Assembly (NCBI GenBank): GCA_004352715.1 | Contig: SCFE01000084.1 | Span: forward strand, 1,634,856-1,698,855 | Source: Hofstenia miamia | Lineage: Eukaryota; Xenacoelomorpha; Acoela | Direction: 5' to 3' | Length of the DNA stretch: 64,000 nucleotides | In this document: positions 48,215-59,468 of the stretch, piece by piece | Position numbering within the stretch: position 1 is the stretch's first letter | Layout of the letters: every line of letters starts with the position of its first letter | The notes under the pieces: generated by a model | Database searches by the model: none | Seen by the model: only the letters and a program-made list of their open reading frames with translations | Told to the model about the DNA's origin: nothing | Program-made: the position numbers and the translations under genes

Positions 48215-48834
48215 GTTGAAAATAGTGAAACAGTTTTTCATGTTATATATTCTGCAATTAGACAATATCGAATTTTGATAGCTTAATATCTCTGCGCATT
48301 GTTCTAAGAGAACAAACGATGCCATATATAGATTCTGAGCCTTTTGATTATAATGAGTATTCATTTACATCATAAGCATTTCTTTCAGCGACATTATCGG
48401 AACCCAGAATCGATTTTTGGAAATTTCCACTATTTACAATCAAAATGCTGTGTTTGAATCTTGCCTTTTATTCTTTGAATAGCTCAAAATAGCAGTATTT
48501 GTTTTACAAACGCCCATATGACAAAACGATGCTACAATATTTTTACATTATATTAGATTCAATTCTTATGCAAACTACCTTTTATACCATCAATTAATTT
48601 AGCACGAATGCAACGCAAATTTTTTGGGTCACATATTTTGCCTCTTTTGCTCATTTCAATTAAAATTCTTCAAAAAAAGTTGCAGACCAAAATGAACAAC
48701 AAGTAAAAATTAAAAGTTTGAGGTCTTCAAAATCCATAAATTTTAATTAAGCTTCAACTTGAAATTCGCGGAATAGTAGAAATGAATTTCGAGCCAAAAG
48801 CATATATTTCCAATTATGCATATTTAAGCTGCAG
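48215..48834. other. No gene seen
   Basis: AT-rich sequence without recognised features. Confidence 0.55.
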
Positions 48835-48868
48835 AATGACCTGCTTTAGGATAAAGTTATAGTTACCG

Positions 48869-49765
48869 ATGCTTTCACCGCGAGCAGTCGGTCCTTGCGA
48901 GCGCGCTGTGCTTACCACGCTTAACGCTACGTCGCTCATTGCGTTACCTGAAGAGGAGTTAACCAAAACTAAATTATTAGCTCCTCTCAAGAATCTCGGC
49001 AGAGATGAACTAATTATCCTGTTCAACATGCTAGCAGCCATCAAAGAAATTCCTTCTGAATCCACCAACAAAACTACTCAAGTAACTCCAGAAATAAATC
49101 ATGTGCCGTCTCAAACACAAAAGAAGATACAACGCCCAAAACACTTGAGAGCAGAAGCTGAATTTCTTGCCATCGGATCATCAATGTACCGTCATCTGAA
49201 AGCTCCGGGCTTACTAAGAACTGCTACATGTGTTCATTCATATCCGGGAGCCACCATTGAAAACATAGCTGATTTAATTCCGTTTTATCCCGAATCGAAC
49301 AATGTAAAGAGAATTCTCATTACAATAGGAAGAAACGACTTAATGCAAAAGAAAGAAGATTTTACAGATAAGTATAAGAAATTAATTAATGTTATTAAAA
49401 CTAAATTTAGTTCAGCTAAAGTTTTCCTTGGTGAAGTTGCTCCTTTTCCTAAGGACGAGGTGTTAAACAAAAAATCCGCTGAACTAAATTTACTTATTAA
49501 ACAAAACGCCAAGCTGTTAAATTATACCGTTTTCGACAACTCTGTTTTTATTTAGGATCTTCTGTTGATAGAAATTTATTCACGAAAAATGGAATCGACT
49601 ACACTAAACAAGGTTATGCAACCCTTGCACGTTCCATCAAATTCTTTTTTAACACGCCGCCGAAACGCGTATTTAATCAACGATTACGTGATGAAAAGAC
49701 CTACACCGCCAGCTCGAAATCTTTTATCTTACCGTTTCCGCCTCAACACCGGTTCTCAAACGAAT
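48869..49765 (+). pseudogene. LINE ORF1 with SGNH/GDSL-esterase-like domain
   Basis: 228 codons open to a TAG at 49553-49555. After a leucine-rich N-terminal part (ALPEEELTKTKLLAPLKNLG) and a polar linker comes EFLAIGSSMYRHLKAPGL (block I, GDS-like), SYPGATIENIADL, ILITIGRNDLM (G-x-N-D block) and VFLGEVAPFPK. In the +1 frame past the stop, NLFTKNGIDYTKQGYATLA (about 49575) is the C-terminal block, but the expected D-G-x-H has become N-G-I-D. Esterase-type ORF1 proteins are known in CR1/L2-like LINEs. One frameshift and the lost catalytic His suggest it is inactive. Confidence 0.7.
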
Positions 49766-49766
49766 A

Positions 49767-50130
49767 ATGAAAAATTCATTTCTAAACACAGCTATAAATA
49801 TGTGGAATGAATTACCAAAATATATTAAACAAATAAGTAAATTAAAAAACTTTAAAATGAATATTAAAAAATATTTTTGCACTTATAATATAAAAAAACT
49901 GAAATGGCGAGGTTATAAATTTTATAATCCTGATTACTCTATTAATAGAAACTAGCAATCGCCATAGCCCAAGTTAACCACTTTTTATTTGTAAATATTC
50001 ATTGTTTTCTTTTTTTGTTTAATTTTGTATTACTTTCTTGACGCTTTCAGAATTTGTTATCAGTATTTCTATTTATTGTTAAAACAATTTCTGAATATAG
50101 ATTTTTCTTCTTCTTCTTTCTTCTAGTTTT
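49767..50130 (+). pseudogene. LINE ORF2 C-terminal end and 3' UTR joined to the ORF1 above
   Basis: 62 codons: NTAINMWNELPKYIKQISKL, then KWRGYKFYNPDYSINRN and TAG at 49953-49955. This is the end of ORF2, matching AIRTWNSLPKEI and LGYKFYNNDY of the 38.6-39.1 kb copy. The 3' UTR finishes in CTTCTTCTTCTTTCTTCT (about 50106-50126), a microsatellite tail. Endonuclease and reverse transcriptase are missing between ORF1 and this piece, so the element is internally deleted. Confidence 0.75.
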
Positions 50131-51653
50131 TTATTAACCAATGCCGAAATGGAAATACTTAAATTATCTTTCAATATAATACATATTAAGCAGATTTTGA
50201 TAAAATTGTTCCGGCGGAAAATTGCGTTTCACCAGTTACTGAATTATACTTATATCAATATTCAATTATTTGATTATTTAATAATCTGTCGAATATTTTC
50301 TTTATTGGAGAAGTGATCAAGATTGGTCGATAATTAGTGGCAATTGATGAATCGTTTTACTTAAAAATAAAAGTAATGAGAAAGTTTTAGATTATCCGGG
50401 AAGTAATTACATTTTATGCATTCATTAAAGATAAAACTTAAGGAATGTACGTAGGAATTTTATGAGCCAATGAGGGAATGCTTGATTGATTGGTTTAAGC
50501 TTAAGAATTGATTTAATAGAGTCGTAACAAATTGAGAAGCTAAAAGAAAATTCAGGTGTAAATATTTTGCGTGAAACGCTTTCGTACTGAATAAGTACAA
50601 TCTAAAAAGAACGCTAGATATTATTTGATGAAATAAAAAAATTTGATAGGTTTGTTGAAAATTGTGTACCTTTGGTAAAAGTAATAGTAGTTAACATTAT
50701 GATTGTAAATGTATATCCAAAATCCGGAATAAGAAAACCAGTATAATGCAGATACATATTTAGACGGCGCATACGAGGTCCAGACACTCTCTAATCGGGG
50801 AAAATCACTAAGCAACCTGTATCCTTAAACCTGGCCCTAATAGTAATCCTGGATAAGCTCCTGATATAATGTAGATCATGTACATAAAAGTGGAGAAAAA
50901 TAAAACCACTATTTTGAATAGCAATAGCGTCACAGTAACCACAAAATATGATTAAAAAAAGTAAACATTTGCTGTGCGATACATGCACAGCGATTTCTAA
51001 AAGATAATAAATGAAAATTCGAAGTTAATGAATCTAAATGAAAAAATATTCGATTTTTATATTGGAAATTCATTTCATTATATACACACTGTAGTGGTTA
51101 TAGTAATGCTAAAATTTTTAAAAGATGTTGTTTTTAGCAATTTTCCATTTTGTCATTTCTAAAAATCCCAAACATTTCAAAAGCAACTCACATATCTATC
51201 AATTAAGGAAATTATTAGTGCTGAAAGAGTCTTTGTTATGGAAACAACTCATATTTGCAAAAAGGAAATTAAGAACAAAATGCTGCAGTGAGAAACGGAC
51301 AATGACAATCAATTAAGCTAAACTTCAATTCAACTCACTTGCGAGAAGAATTCAATCAATTTACAAAAAAATACTCACCCATAGTAAAATGGAAGCGAAT
51401 GCAGACTAAGTGTCTCTTAAAAATATAATACAAGCGATGATTTGGATTGGAGTGCGTATCATTCTTATTAACATGTTAATTCAGCAACAGTCGCAAAAAC
51501 TCTTTAAATGGAAAATTAATAGTCTATCTATTGCAAATTCTGTACAAACTACATTTCAAGTAACTGAATCCTTATAGCGGATAACAATTAAAATACATTA
51601 CAATAATTTAAACATGGAGTTTAAATACACTAGATACAAGATAAAAGCAATAT
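50131..51653. other. No gene seen; 3' flank of NECAP
   Basis: AT-rich sequence; short ORFs on both strands lack motifs. No perfect AATAAA was noticed on the minus strand within the first ~100 bp after the NECAP stop. Confidence 0.5.
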
Positions 51654-51764
51654 TTAGAAAGCCACCCAGCTGTTCTGCTGAGAGGACGCTGAAGAATCAG
51701 TAACTGAGGGAGTGGATTGAACAAAACTTTGAAATTCTGCTGAGTCTTCGGAACTTTTAGCATT
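51654..51764 (-). CDS. NECAP: NECAP exon 3 with C-terminal WVxF motif
   Basis: 111 nt after a TTTTATTTTAG acceptor, encoding a Ser-rich tail with [15 protein letters not shown] and ending in SWVAF-stop. WVxF at the very C terminus is the AP-2 ear ligand of NECAPs. It fixes both frame and gene end although the exon is only 37 codons. Confidence 0.88.
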   Translation of the reverse strand, partial: NAKSSEDSAEFQSFVQSTPSVTDSSASSQQNSWVAF

Positions 51765-54700
51765 CTAAAATAAAATGTATATTTCCTTAAATATACTAAT
51801 AACTCAATAATATTTATAACTATAGTTGTGGAGAAAAACAAAAATTCCAATCTTATACAGGGTGGGAAAATTATTTAAACCTATTATAATATAACCTAAA
51901 GAATAGAACTACATATTAACAAAATAGAATGTGAAAAACAAGTTTTTTCTGCACTTAGTGGCACAAATTTACGGTTTTTAAACTTATATTCAGCTATGGG
52001 GAACACATTTATGTTTCCCCAAAAACGCTATTGAATATATCAATAAAAACGGAGTTTTCAACGACAATGTTTTAAAAAATTTCTTTTTTCTAAAAGTCTG
52101 ACGTTCTGTTTATTAGCATCGATGCACTAAAATGTGTAAGGGTTGAGCAGGACCAGAAAATTATTAGTCACAGTTCCATTGAATATACTCCAATTCGCAA
52201 AAAAAATATTCTGGTCCTACGACGTCATTCGATATCACAAAAGACTTTCAAATTTTGGTGAAATTTGCAAAAAATATCAATACTATTCAAAAATCGACGA
52301 TTTCATTTTCTTCAAATATCGATCCAGTCCAATGTTAATTACAGTCCCACTAATATTTTAATCCTATATTCTAAACTCATCGAACTGCGCCGAGTAAATC
52401 CAACTCTAAATTGCAGTTTAGAAAGTTACACTTTTGAAAGTAATATACTCCTACAGATTTGAATCAATCACTCAGAAAAGGCCCTAAGATTCAAATCTTA
52501 AAATGTCGAGAGAGCAGATATTTCATGATTTTGTTCACGAGCTTGCTTACTGAGTTCACTCATTCAAATAGAAAACAGTCAAGAACCCAAATTTAAGGAA
52601 AAACTCAAGGGAGTTCAGGTTTGCAATTTGTTTTTAAAATCGAATCACCAGATGTTTCACGTAAAGAATTTTTCTTTTCGGCATCCACATGAGCACAACT
52701 GCGATACTCGGATTAAGAAATTTCTTGAAGTGTTTTTGAAAAACATATAACTGCCGTTAATTGATTTATATGTTTTCAAACATCTAGTTGACAGTAAATG
52801 TTGGAACTGCACTGAATTCTACTAAAACTGAATTTGTGTATTTCAGTTTGGCGCCATTTTTCAAGGTAAGTATATATGCAAAATGACTGTTTTACAGCAA
52901 AAATTAGAATCAAAATCTCAAATTTTTAAGTATGAAATATTAGTAAAACATTAGTTTTTAGCTGTTGATTCCCTCACTATTAACGCTTCATTAATCATAG
53001 AGGGTTCAATTGAAATTAATCCGGTTATACATCTTTGATATGAGTTAATGTGGGCCCTTAATGCACGAAGCAAATTTGGAACTCAGAAACATCTATAATA
53101 GTAAAACTGGAACTACAACTGACATTTTAGTCCAAAAATACTGGAATTGAAGCTGATATTGCACAGAAAAAATTACCAATCAACTAAATTTTCTGAGGTT
53201 TTCTTCCAACAAAGTGGGACTCTCCACACATACCACCTGTGAAGAAAAACGGAAACCATATTGATTATGTAATAAAAACATACATAATCATGGCAGTGAT
53301 ATTTTATTTAAGTGCAGCATAACCGCTTATATAACAAAGATGGATACAATCACCAAAATTTGTGGTCGCGTTAAAACTAGCAGGTAATTTTTTTGGTTAT
53401 AATGAGAACTCGGTTAAAAGCGGTTTTTGAAATAACTAGCATTTCATTATTTACATACATGTGTGATACTTGTTTAAAAAATTAACGAAAGACACACAAA
53501 TCACACCCAATTGTTATAATATCTTCCTAGTGATGTTATGATGAAAATTTAATGATTTAATGGAAATGATTTAATTTATATCGTCATGTTTTCAAGAGCG
53601 GGCCCACTTAACTGTGAATGAATTACATGAAATACAATCGTAATCACCATGTCACAGAGAGGATAGAAACAATGATTGCTTGAGATTTGGAATTTGCAAA
53701 AGATTGCATGTTTAATTCCAATTATATCCGAAAGTTTTAGAACTCATTCACAGCCGCTGGAAACATTGGTCAATACGCACTAAATATTCATTTGTCACCA
53801 AAGTATATAGAACACAAAATCTCAACAACTGATCAAATTATGTTACTGCTATATCAGCATTTGCTCTTTTATGGGAAGTAAATTTTAACATCATTAAGCA
53901 GTTTTTTTGCGAAATTCGTTGATCAAGTCCTATCTTAGTTTGAACCTCATCAAATACAAAAATAAAAAATAATATCAGACCACATTTGAACGGAAAGATG
54001 GCACTTGAGCACTAGATTTTCCCTTCGGGGGAGGAGGAAGAATACCAATTGCTCCAGTTCCTGTCGCTTTCTTCGGACGCGGGCGTTCAGAAGAGCTGCT
54101 CCCTTGAAGATTAATTTTAATGGTTTGACCTTCTTTGAATCCAAGATCCAATGCTGGTCCATCTTCAACGACAGGTGCAGACTCTTTTCGAAAATGATCA
54201 TGCAATGCAACATTCAAATCAAAAGAATCTCCTCGATCATTAAACCCAATTCCCACCATAGCAACGCGTGAATTGGCCTCATCCTAGAATGCACAATAAT
54301 AGAATAGTATAATTTTGAAATACATAAGGAATACCACATTACAGAAAACAAACAATATTATAGCACATAACTATTAAGAAATTCATATTCAAAACCATGA
54401 AACAGTGAGATTTGAAGCATGAATTACAAAATTGCAAATTAAACCATCTTTTATTATAAGTAAAAGAATGTTAAGAAAATGTGATCTATGCGAATAATTT
54501 GAAGGACTGCTCAAGAATAAATTACTTATACTATCGTAGCAACAAACGTGCCTCTCGATAGTACCAATACTAGCTATGCAAAAGCGGTCAATCGAAAACA
54601 GCCTACATATTATACACTAGAAGAAATAGAAAAATCGAATAATTACTTCGTTCACGAGATAATTCTGTATATAGGCAAAAGATGAAGTGAAATAAACGCA

Positions 54701-55278
54701 GATAAATTTGCAATGTGTTAGAGTTCCAATAAACATGAAAAAATTTGTGAATACAATTCCAACCAGATATTTAGAGAATATTTTTAATTTGGAATTACTT
54801 TTTCTGAAATTGATCGTTTGCTAAAATAAATCTTGAAAGGGTTCAAATCCGAGGAAATTTCATACAATGTTTTTATGATTAGTTTTGAGTAATTACAAAA
54901 CAATATAAATGTATATTTTTTATAACAAAAAATAATATCTTAGTTGAAAGAATAGAAACATCAGTCAAATATTGTTATCAAACCTCATACTTTTAATTTT
55001 AAAACAAAATATCTACTGGAGTCAGAAACTGACTGAACCGCATCACCGGGATGGCAGGCAACGGGACATTTTGCAAATAAAGCAGCAGTGTTACGATCTT
55101 CTAATAAAATAGATAATTTATCGCCCTGAGAAACCACGCGAAGACGGCCAGTCCAATCAGGCTGTGATAAGTTCCAATCTGCTGCTCTAGGCGTACGGGT
55201 TGCTCCAGATGGTAAACGATACATCATAACTTCTGGCTTAACTAGAAGAACTCGCAAATATTCTTCGTCGTCACCCAT
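51654..55278 (-). CDS. NECAP: NECAP, adaptin-ear-binding coat-associated protein, three exons
   Basis: NECAP proteins act in clathrin-mediated endocytosis: a PHear (PH-like) domain binds FxDxF-type motifs and AP-2, and a C-terminal WVxF motif binds the AP-2 alpha ear. Exons on the minus strand: 54991-55278 (start codon 55276-55278), 53984-54283 and 51654-51764. All are phase 0 with AG/GT borders, giving 232 residues. Landmarks: [95 protein letters not shown] and the final NSWVAF before TAA. Vertebrate NECAPs are about 260-275 residues, so the tail is shorter here or a small exon between 51.8 and 53.98 kb was missed. The exon 2 donor could also be 3 nt further on. Family assignment is secure; NECAP1 versus NECAP2 cannot be decided and is probably meaningless in an invertebrate. 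Confidence 0.95.
51765..53983 (-). other. NECAP intron 2, about 2.2 kb
   Basis: The intron between NECAP exons 2 and 3. I searched for a small exon that would restore vertebrate tail length and found none I could support. Confidence 0.6.
53984..54283 (-). CDS. NECAP: NECAP exon 2 (PHear end and proline-rich linker)
   Basis: 300 nt between a CATTCTAG acceptor and an AAT|GTGGTC donor. It encodes [35 protein letters not shown] and [11 protein letters not shown]. The donor is a weak consensus, and GTG|GTCTGA three bases later would also keep frame. Confidence 0.9.
54284..54990 (-). other. NECAP intron 1, about 0.7 kb
   Basis: Phase-0 intron inside the PHear domain, AT-rich, with GTATGA donor and CATTCTAG acceptor. 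Confidence 0.85.
54991..55278 (-). CDS. NECAP: NECAP exon 1 (PHear domain, first part)
   Basis: 288 nt from ATG to the GTATGA donor, encoding 96 residues with [17 protein letters not shown] at the start and [10 protein letters not shown] at the end. An exact copy of its first part lies at 55357-55483 beyond a 21-N gap and is best treated as an assembly artefact. Confidence 0.95.
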
Positions 55279-55540
55279 GATGAATCAAAGCACTAAACCA
55301 AAAATTCAGCGTTACTGTAACAGACGGATATTTCTNNNNNNNNNNNNNNNNNNNNNTCCAATCAGGCTGTGATAAGTTCCAATCTGCTGCTCTAGGCGTA
55401 CGGGTTGCTCCAGATGGTAAACGATACATCATAACTTCTGGCTTAACTAGAAGAACTCGCAAATATTCTTCGTCGTCACCCATGATGAATCAAAGCACTA
55501 AACCAAAAATTCAGCGTTACTGTAACAGACGGATATTTCT
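55152..55540. repeat. Direct repeat of 184 bp flanking a 21-N gap (likely false duplication)
   Basis: 55152-55335 and 55357-55540 are identical by eye and are separated only by 21 N (55336-55356). The unit includes the 5' part of NECAP exon 1 and its 5' flank. Perfect identity and the position exactly at a gap point to two contig ends that overlap but were not merged. Confidence 0.9.
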
Positions 55541-56708
55541 GCGCAAATGTAGATCTTGTATTATCATGTGTTACAAAAAGGTTTTTCTTAATTCATTGGT
55601 CAGTTATATACCAAATTTTCTTAGAAATGTGGGCCTTTAGTTCAGACATTTTAAGAAGAACCTACTGCTCTTCCAAAATACTTCAAATGAAAAAACACTA
55701 AGATGCATTATAGTACATTTATCAGAACAGAAAAATACTTTTAAAAAATTTCGTTCATCAAGGTCAAGTACATACTGTACTTAATGTATCAATATTTTGT
55801 CTTGATGACTGATAAATAGGACCCGGATTTTATGTGCTAAAAATATTGACAATTAACAAAAAAAATTGCGGAAAAACCCAGAGATATTTGTTAAAATATT
55901 TGTATGAAAATATCGTGTCTATTAAGGAGTATTATTACATACATAAATAGCTGCTGTTGTACTATAGAATCATTTTCTATCGCATTGCTAAGATTTCATT
56001 TGCAGATATGAACTCAGAAAGAGCACTATTTTACCCAGCCCAATCCAGCTGAACTTTGCCTATAAAATGTTTCACATTTTCTTTTACCTCATTTGATAGA
56101 GCCAACAAATCTGATAAGCGCAATTGTTTTTGTTTCAATAGAAATGAACTCACCAATGGTAGATGGATCATCAAGCAACTCTTGACACCTGCCAATAGCA
56201 GTACAATCGGAAACATCAAATTATGAAATAAAGCTTCTATGCTCTCGTGGTATATCACATAATACTGTACTGCTGACAAACAGGTTCCCCATTTCGTTAT
56301 AACGAGTGATGTTGGAAGGAAATTTCTGGCTATAATTCTTTAAATGCTTGCTTTCTGTAAGAAGAATTTTTGAAAACTTTGTTAAAATTTGCAATGAGTT
56401 GCATGCATTTTCAAGAACATTATGTAAGCATGTAAAATACATGTTACATGAATTATTTTAGAAAATAGTCTTTAAATATGTTACCACATATTTGATATAA
56501 TAAGATAGGTTTCAGCACAAAAACACATAAAATATGTATTTACATAAAAATCCGTACCCTTTAAATAAAAGTGTTGCTTTTTTTCTGATGGAACCAAAAT
56601 CATTGAAGCAAAACTTAAGAAAGACAAGTATATGACATTTGACCGAAATAGAAGCATATATGCTGGTAATAATATTCATATATACGACCATTAGAAATAG
56701 TTCATTGT
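55541..56708. other. NECAP 5' flank, no gene seen
   Basis: AT-rich sequence upstream of NECAP. No core promoter element could be assigned; ORFs at 56031-56442 (minus) have no recognised motif. Confidence 0.5.
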
Positions 56709-56712
56709 TTAA

Positions 56713-56887
56713 CCCTTTGGCTACCACAGCGTATTTATGCAAGCAGAGCATGCAAATGCATACTGAAAAACCTCAATTTGGTGGCAGTTGATAAAATTGG
56801 CTTTTTGCATTTCATCTAAAAATTCGAATTGGGCAAGCGAGACCAAATATTTTCGTTCGACTTGAGTCGCACATGGGAGTCAAAGGG
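56713..56887. mobile_element. piggyBac-type MITE
   Basis: 175 bp flanked by TTAA on both sides (56709-56712 and 56888-56891). The ends are CCCTTTGGCTACCA and, inverted, CCCTTTGACTCCCA. A TTAA target and CCCTTTG termini are the signature of piggyBac elements. No coding capacity. Confidence 0.88.
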
Positions 56888-57537
56888 TTAAAAAACCGAA
56901 TTTTGAAAAATATTCAAACCCACTTTTTAATTTATGTGAAACAAAAGAATATTCGAATAATATATAAGGTACATAATACTTAACTACTATACTGCAAAAC
57001 TTGACTGTTTTGGAAACAGTCGCCATGCAATATCTCGAAAAAAATATTTCAAAGATTTCAAAGGGAAAACCAAAATAGCCAACTTGTTCTACTCGTTAGA
57101 TAAAGGTCTAAGAATGTTAATGATAACTGTTTTAATAGGAGATTTCTACTGTACTTGGAAGGAAAAATTAGTAGTGTATACTAAAGCTTGTTGGAAATTT
57201 AGACACACTGGAAAACGTTAAAAATGATCGTGTTCTGTGGCTGGGTAAATTACCCTAAACAATTCTAATGAGAGTGAAGTGGCAAAATATAGAAACAAAA
57301 AACGGACTTTTTTGTAAAAATACCTCGGCAATGGCGAGACCAAAAATTTAAATTAAAATAACGCAATAAGACCCCCAATAGAATTGGCTGAAATAGCTCT
57401 CTGCTGCATTTAGGGATAGTCTGCACGAGTGATGTTAGAGCACTATAAAACATACAGTAAAACAATGCAGTCTGTACCCGGATTTCGTAGACAATTTTAT
57501 CTGCTTCAATTCATGGTCTTATTTATGTATATATATA
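56888..57537. other. No gene seen
   Basis: AT-rich sequence between the piggyBac MITE and the second copy of dispersed repeat A. Confidence 0.55.
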
Positions 57538-57987
57538 TGTTCAAAAGCAATGGTACGATATAGTAATTTAAATAAAAAATCCGAAAATTTTGTAGAAAAT
57601 ATTTTAATTGTAATTTAAATATACCCGAAAACTTTTTTCTAACTATACAAATAAAATATATCAGATATAATTTGCTGGTATATACTCATTCTAAAACTTT
57701 TAGCAATTACAGAGAATATTTTTTCATAAATACAATACATAGAACTCAATTTACCGCTAAATTCGCTTTCGGTATTATGGCTGAATCCAAGTGAATAACT
57801 CTTTTTTATTCCAAAATTAAAACAATATATATTTGCTGTTATTGTTCTGAATTATTACTTAGTGACAAAGGCTGGCGAATAAACACAAATATTTTTTCAA
57901 TAAAATCCTACAAATGTATCCTTAAATTGCATCTAATCTCCTTAGTCTTATTCAAAATTTTTTATATTTTTTATTCAGACGGATGCC
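57538..57987 (+). repeat. Dispersed repeat family A, copy 2, followed by (TA)n
   Basis: Second copy of the repeat at 4037-4564, with a few substitutions and internal deletions. It is preceded by a short (TA)n and followed by (TA)n on both sides of an 83-N gap. Confidence 0.85.
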
Positions 57988-57989
57988 AC

Positions 57990-58023
<34 letters not shown>

Positions 58024-58108
58024 GGNNNNNNNNNNNNNNNNNNNNNNNNNNNNNNNNNNNNNNNNNNNNNNNNNNNNNNNNNNNNNNNNNNNNNNNNNNN
58101 NNNNNNNN

Positions 58109-58142
<34 letters not shown>
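57988..58142. repeat. (TA)n microsatellite with 83-N gap
   Basis: TA dinucleotides on both sides of N 58026-58108, each bordered by TATAGG or TACATA. Confidence 0.85.
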
Positions 58143-58144
<2 letters not shown>

Positions 58145-58885
58145 TAGGCCGGAAAGTTTAGCATCAAAAGAAAAAATACACATTTTTGTATTATTAATCT
58201 AATAACTCTAGATAATCACGCTAGATTGAAATGATAAAAAGACTGGCATGTAGCGTGGGTTATCTAAGTTATATTAGCTATAGACAGTGAGTAGATATGT
58301 ATATGTCATGTATGTGAGAGTGAATGAACATGTGTGCATACATAGGTATAATCTTACATGCCATTATATGGAATGTTATCAAAGTATTTTTCATTTAGTA
58401 TATGTGTTGTCAATGAGAAATTAGGTATTTTATTATGTTCTTACACAGTAAGGCATCAAATTTACTATAAATTATATTTGTATTAAATATTTTTCTGTAT
58501 TATGGGCATATCAAATAAAATGCCTTCAGATGATCCTCTTCAGACTTGGCGTGCTTCACTAGAGGCCTAAGCAACGTGCAACTGGAGGCATCGACTGGAG
58601 GCGAATAAGAATGTTGAAAATATAATTTATGTTCAATTATGAAGTGAGTTTATTGTTATATTATTATAAACAATGATGCTCTAAATAAATAGGACTAAGC
58701 GCTAATTAGAGTGTAAATAAACAAGAAAGCCCAGGTCAAGAGGAAACTAGTTGCGCCTCTAGCGCAGAAGGAATTTATTGATAATTGCTGCTGCTTTCCA
58801 CACACTAATTATAAATTTTTATAAACACAGTTGATAATACATATGCGTTTGTCATTTTTCGTGATTCATATCGCAATTAAAAACA
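58143..58885. other. No gene seen
   Basis: It contains related GC-richer words (CACTAGAGGCCTAAGC, CAACTGGAGGCATCGACTGGAGGCG, TTGCGCCTCTAGCGC) that may be decayed ends of the element carrying the THAP-like pseudogene, but no clean inverted pair could be drawn. Confidence 0.45.
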
Positions 58886-59468
58886 ATGGTAAGAAGATGC
58901 TGTGTTCCAAATGAAGAAAATAAAGAAAAAGTGTTCAGATTTCCTATTAAGAACGAAGAAATGAAGCACGGAGAAAATCTATCCCGAGGACCAATCTTCA
59001 AACATATAATGCTACAGTTGTATGTGAAAGACACTTACCGCCCTGGTATGAAACAATAATTGCTCATGGAAAACTGCGGCCAAAAAAATTCCCCATCTGT
59101 ATTTAACGGATTACCTGCAAGTCTCTGGGCTTCAACTCCAGCAAAACTGAGTTCTACAAAACGAAACAGTGCTGCGGTAAGACGTCTTCAGCCTGACGAG
59201 TTACAGAATTTTATTGAAGGAGATTGCATCAGCAGTTTCGATGAATTGAAATCGGACATTATCAACTGAGGAAAAGCTTTTTGAGCAGATTCCAATTGAG
59301 TACTTTTGCTGCAAATAATGGTATTACAATTCAATCATTGGAATATGGATTCCAATTGAGTACTTTTGCTGCAAATAATGGTATTACAATTCAATCATTG
59401 GAATATGTCAGCAAGGAGAATATGAAAAGGACTACTGGAAGGACGGTTGTAAAAACAGAAACAACGTG
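58886..59468 (+). pseudogene. THAP-domain protein pseudogene
   Basis: The ATG at 58886 opens MVRRCCVPNEENKEKVFRFP, like the C2CH THAP zinc finger start (C-C-V-P-N-C ... F-x-F-P), but the second metal Cys is missing. A frameshift near 58960 leads into RRKSIPRTNLQTYNATVVCE and RHLPPW, the closing C-x-x-H. A further shift in an A7 run (about 59082-59088) leads to PSVFNGLPASLWAS. Stops at 59267 and about 59280 follow, then a frame with a 60-bp tandem duplication. THAP domains occur in host DNA-binding proteins and in P-element-type transposases. This copy is broken at least three times. Confidence 0.75.
59288..59407 (+). repeat. Exact 60-bp tandem duplication, in frame
   Basis: 59288-59347 and 59348-59407 are identical. 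The unit is a multiple of 3 and translates without a stop as FQLSTFAANNGITIQSLEY plus one residue, twice. Confidence 0.95.

Noticed and set aside
55271-55483. A second NECAP gene or alternative first exon
   Set aside because: It is an exact copy at a 21-N gap and is truncated by the gap, so an assembly duplication is far more likely.
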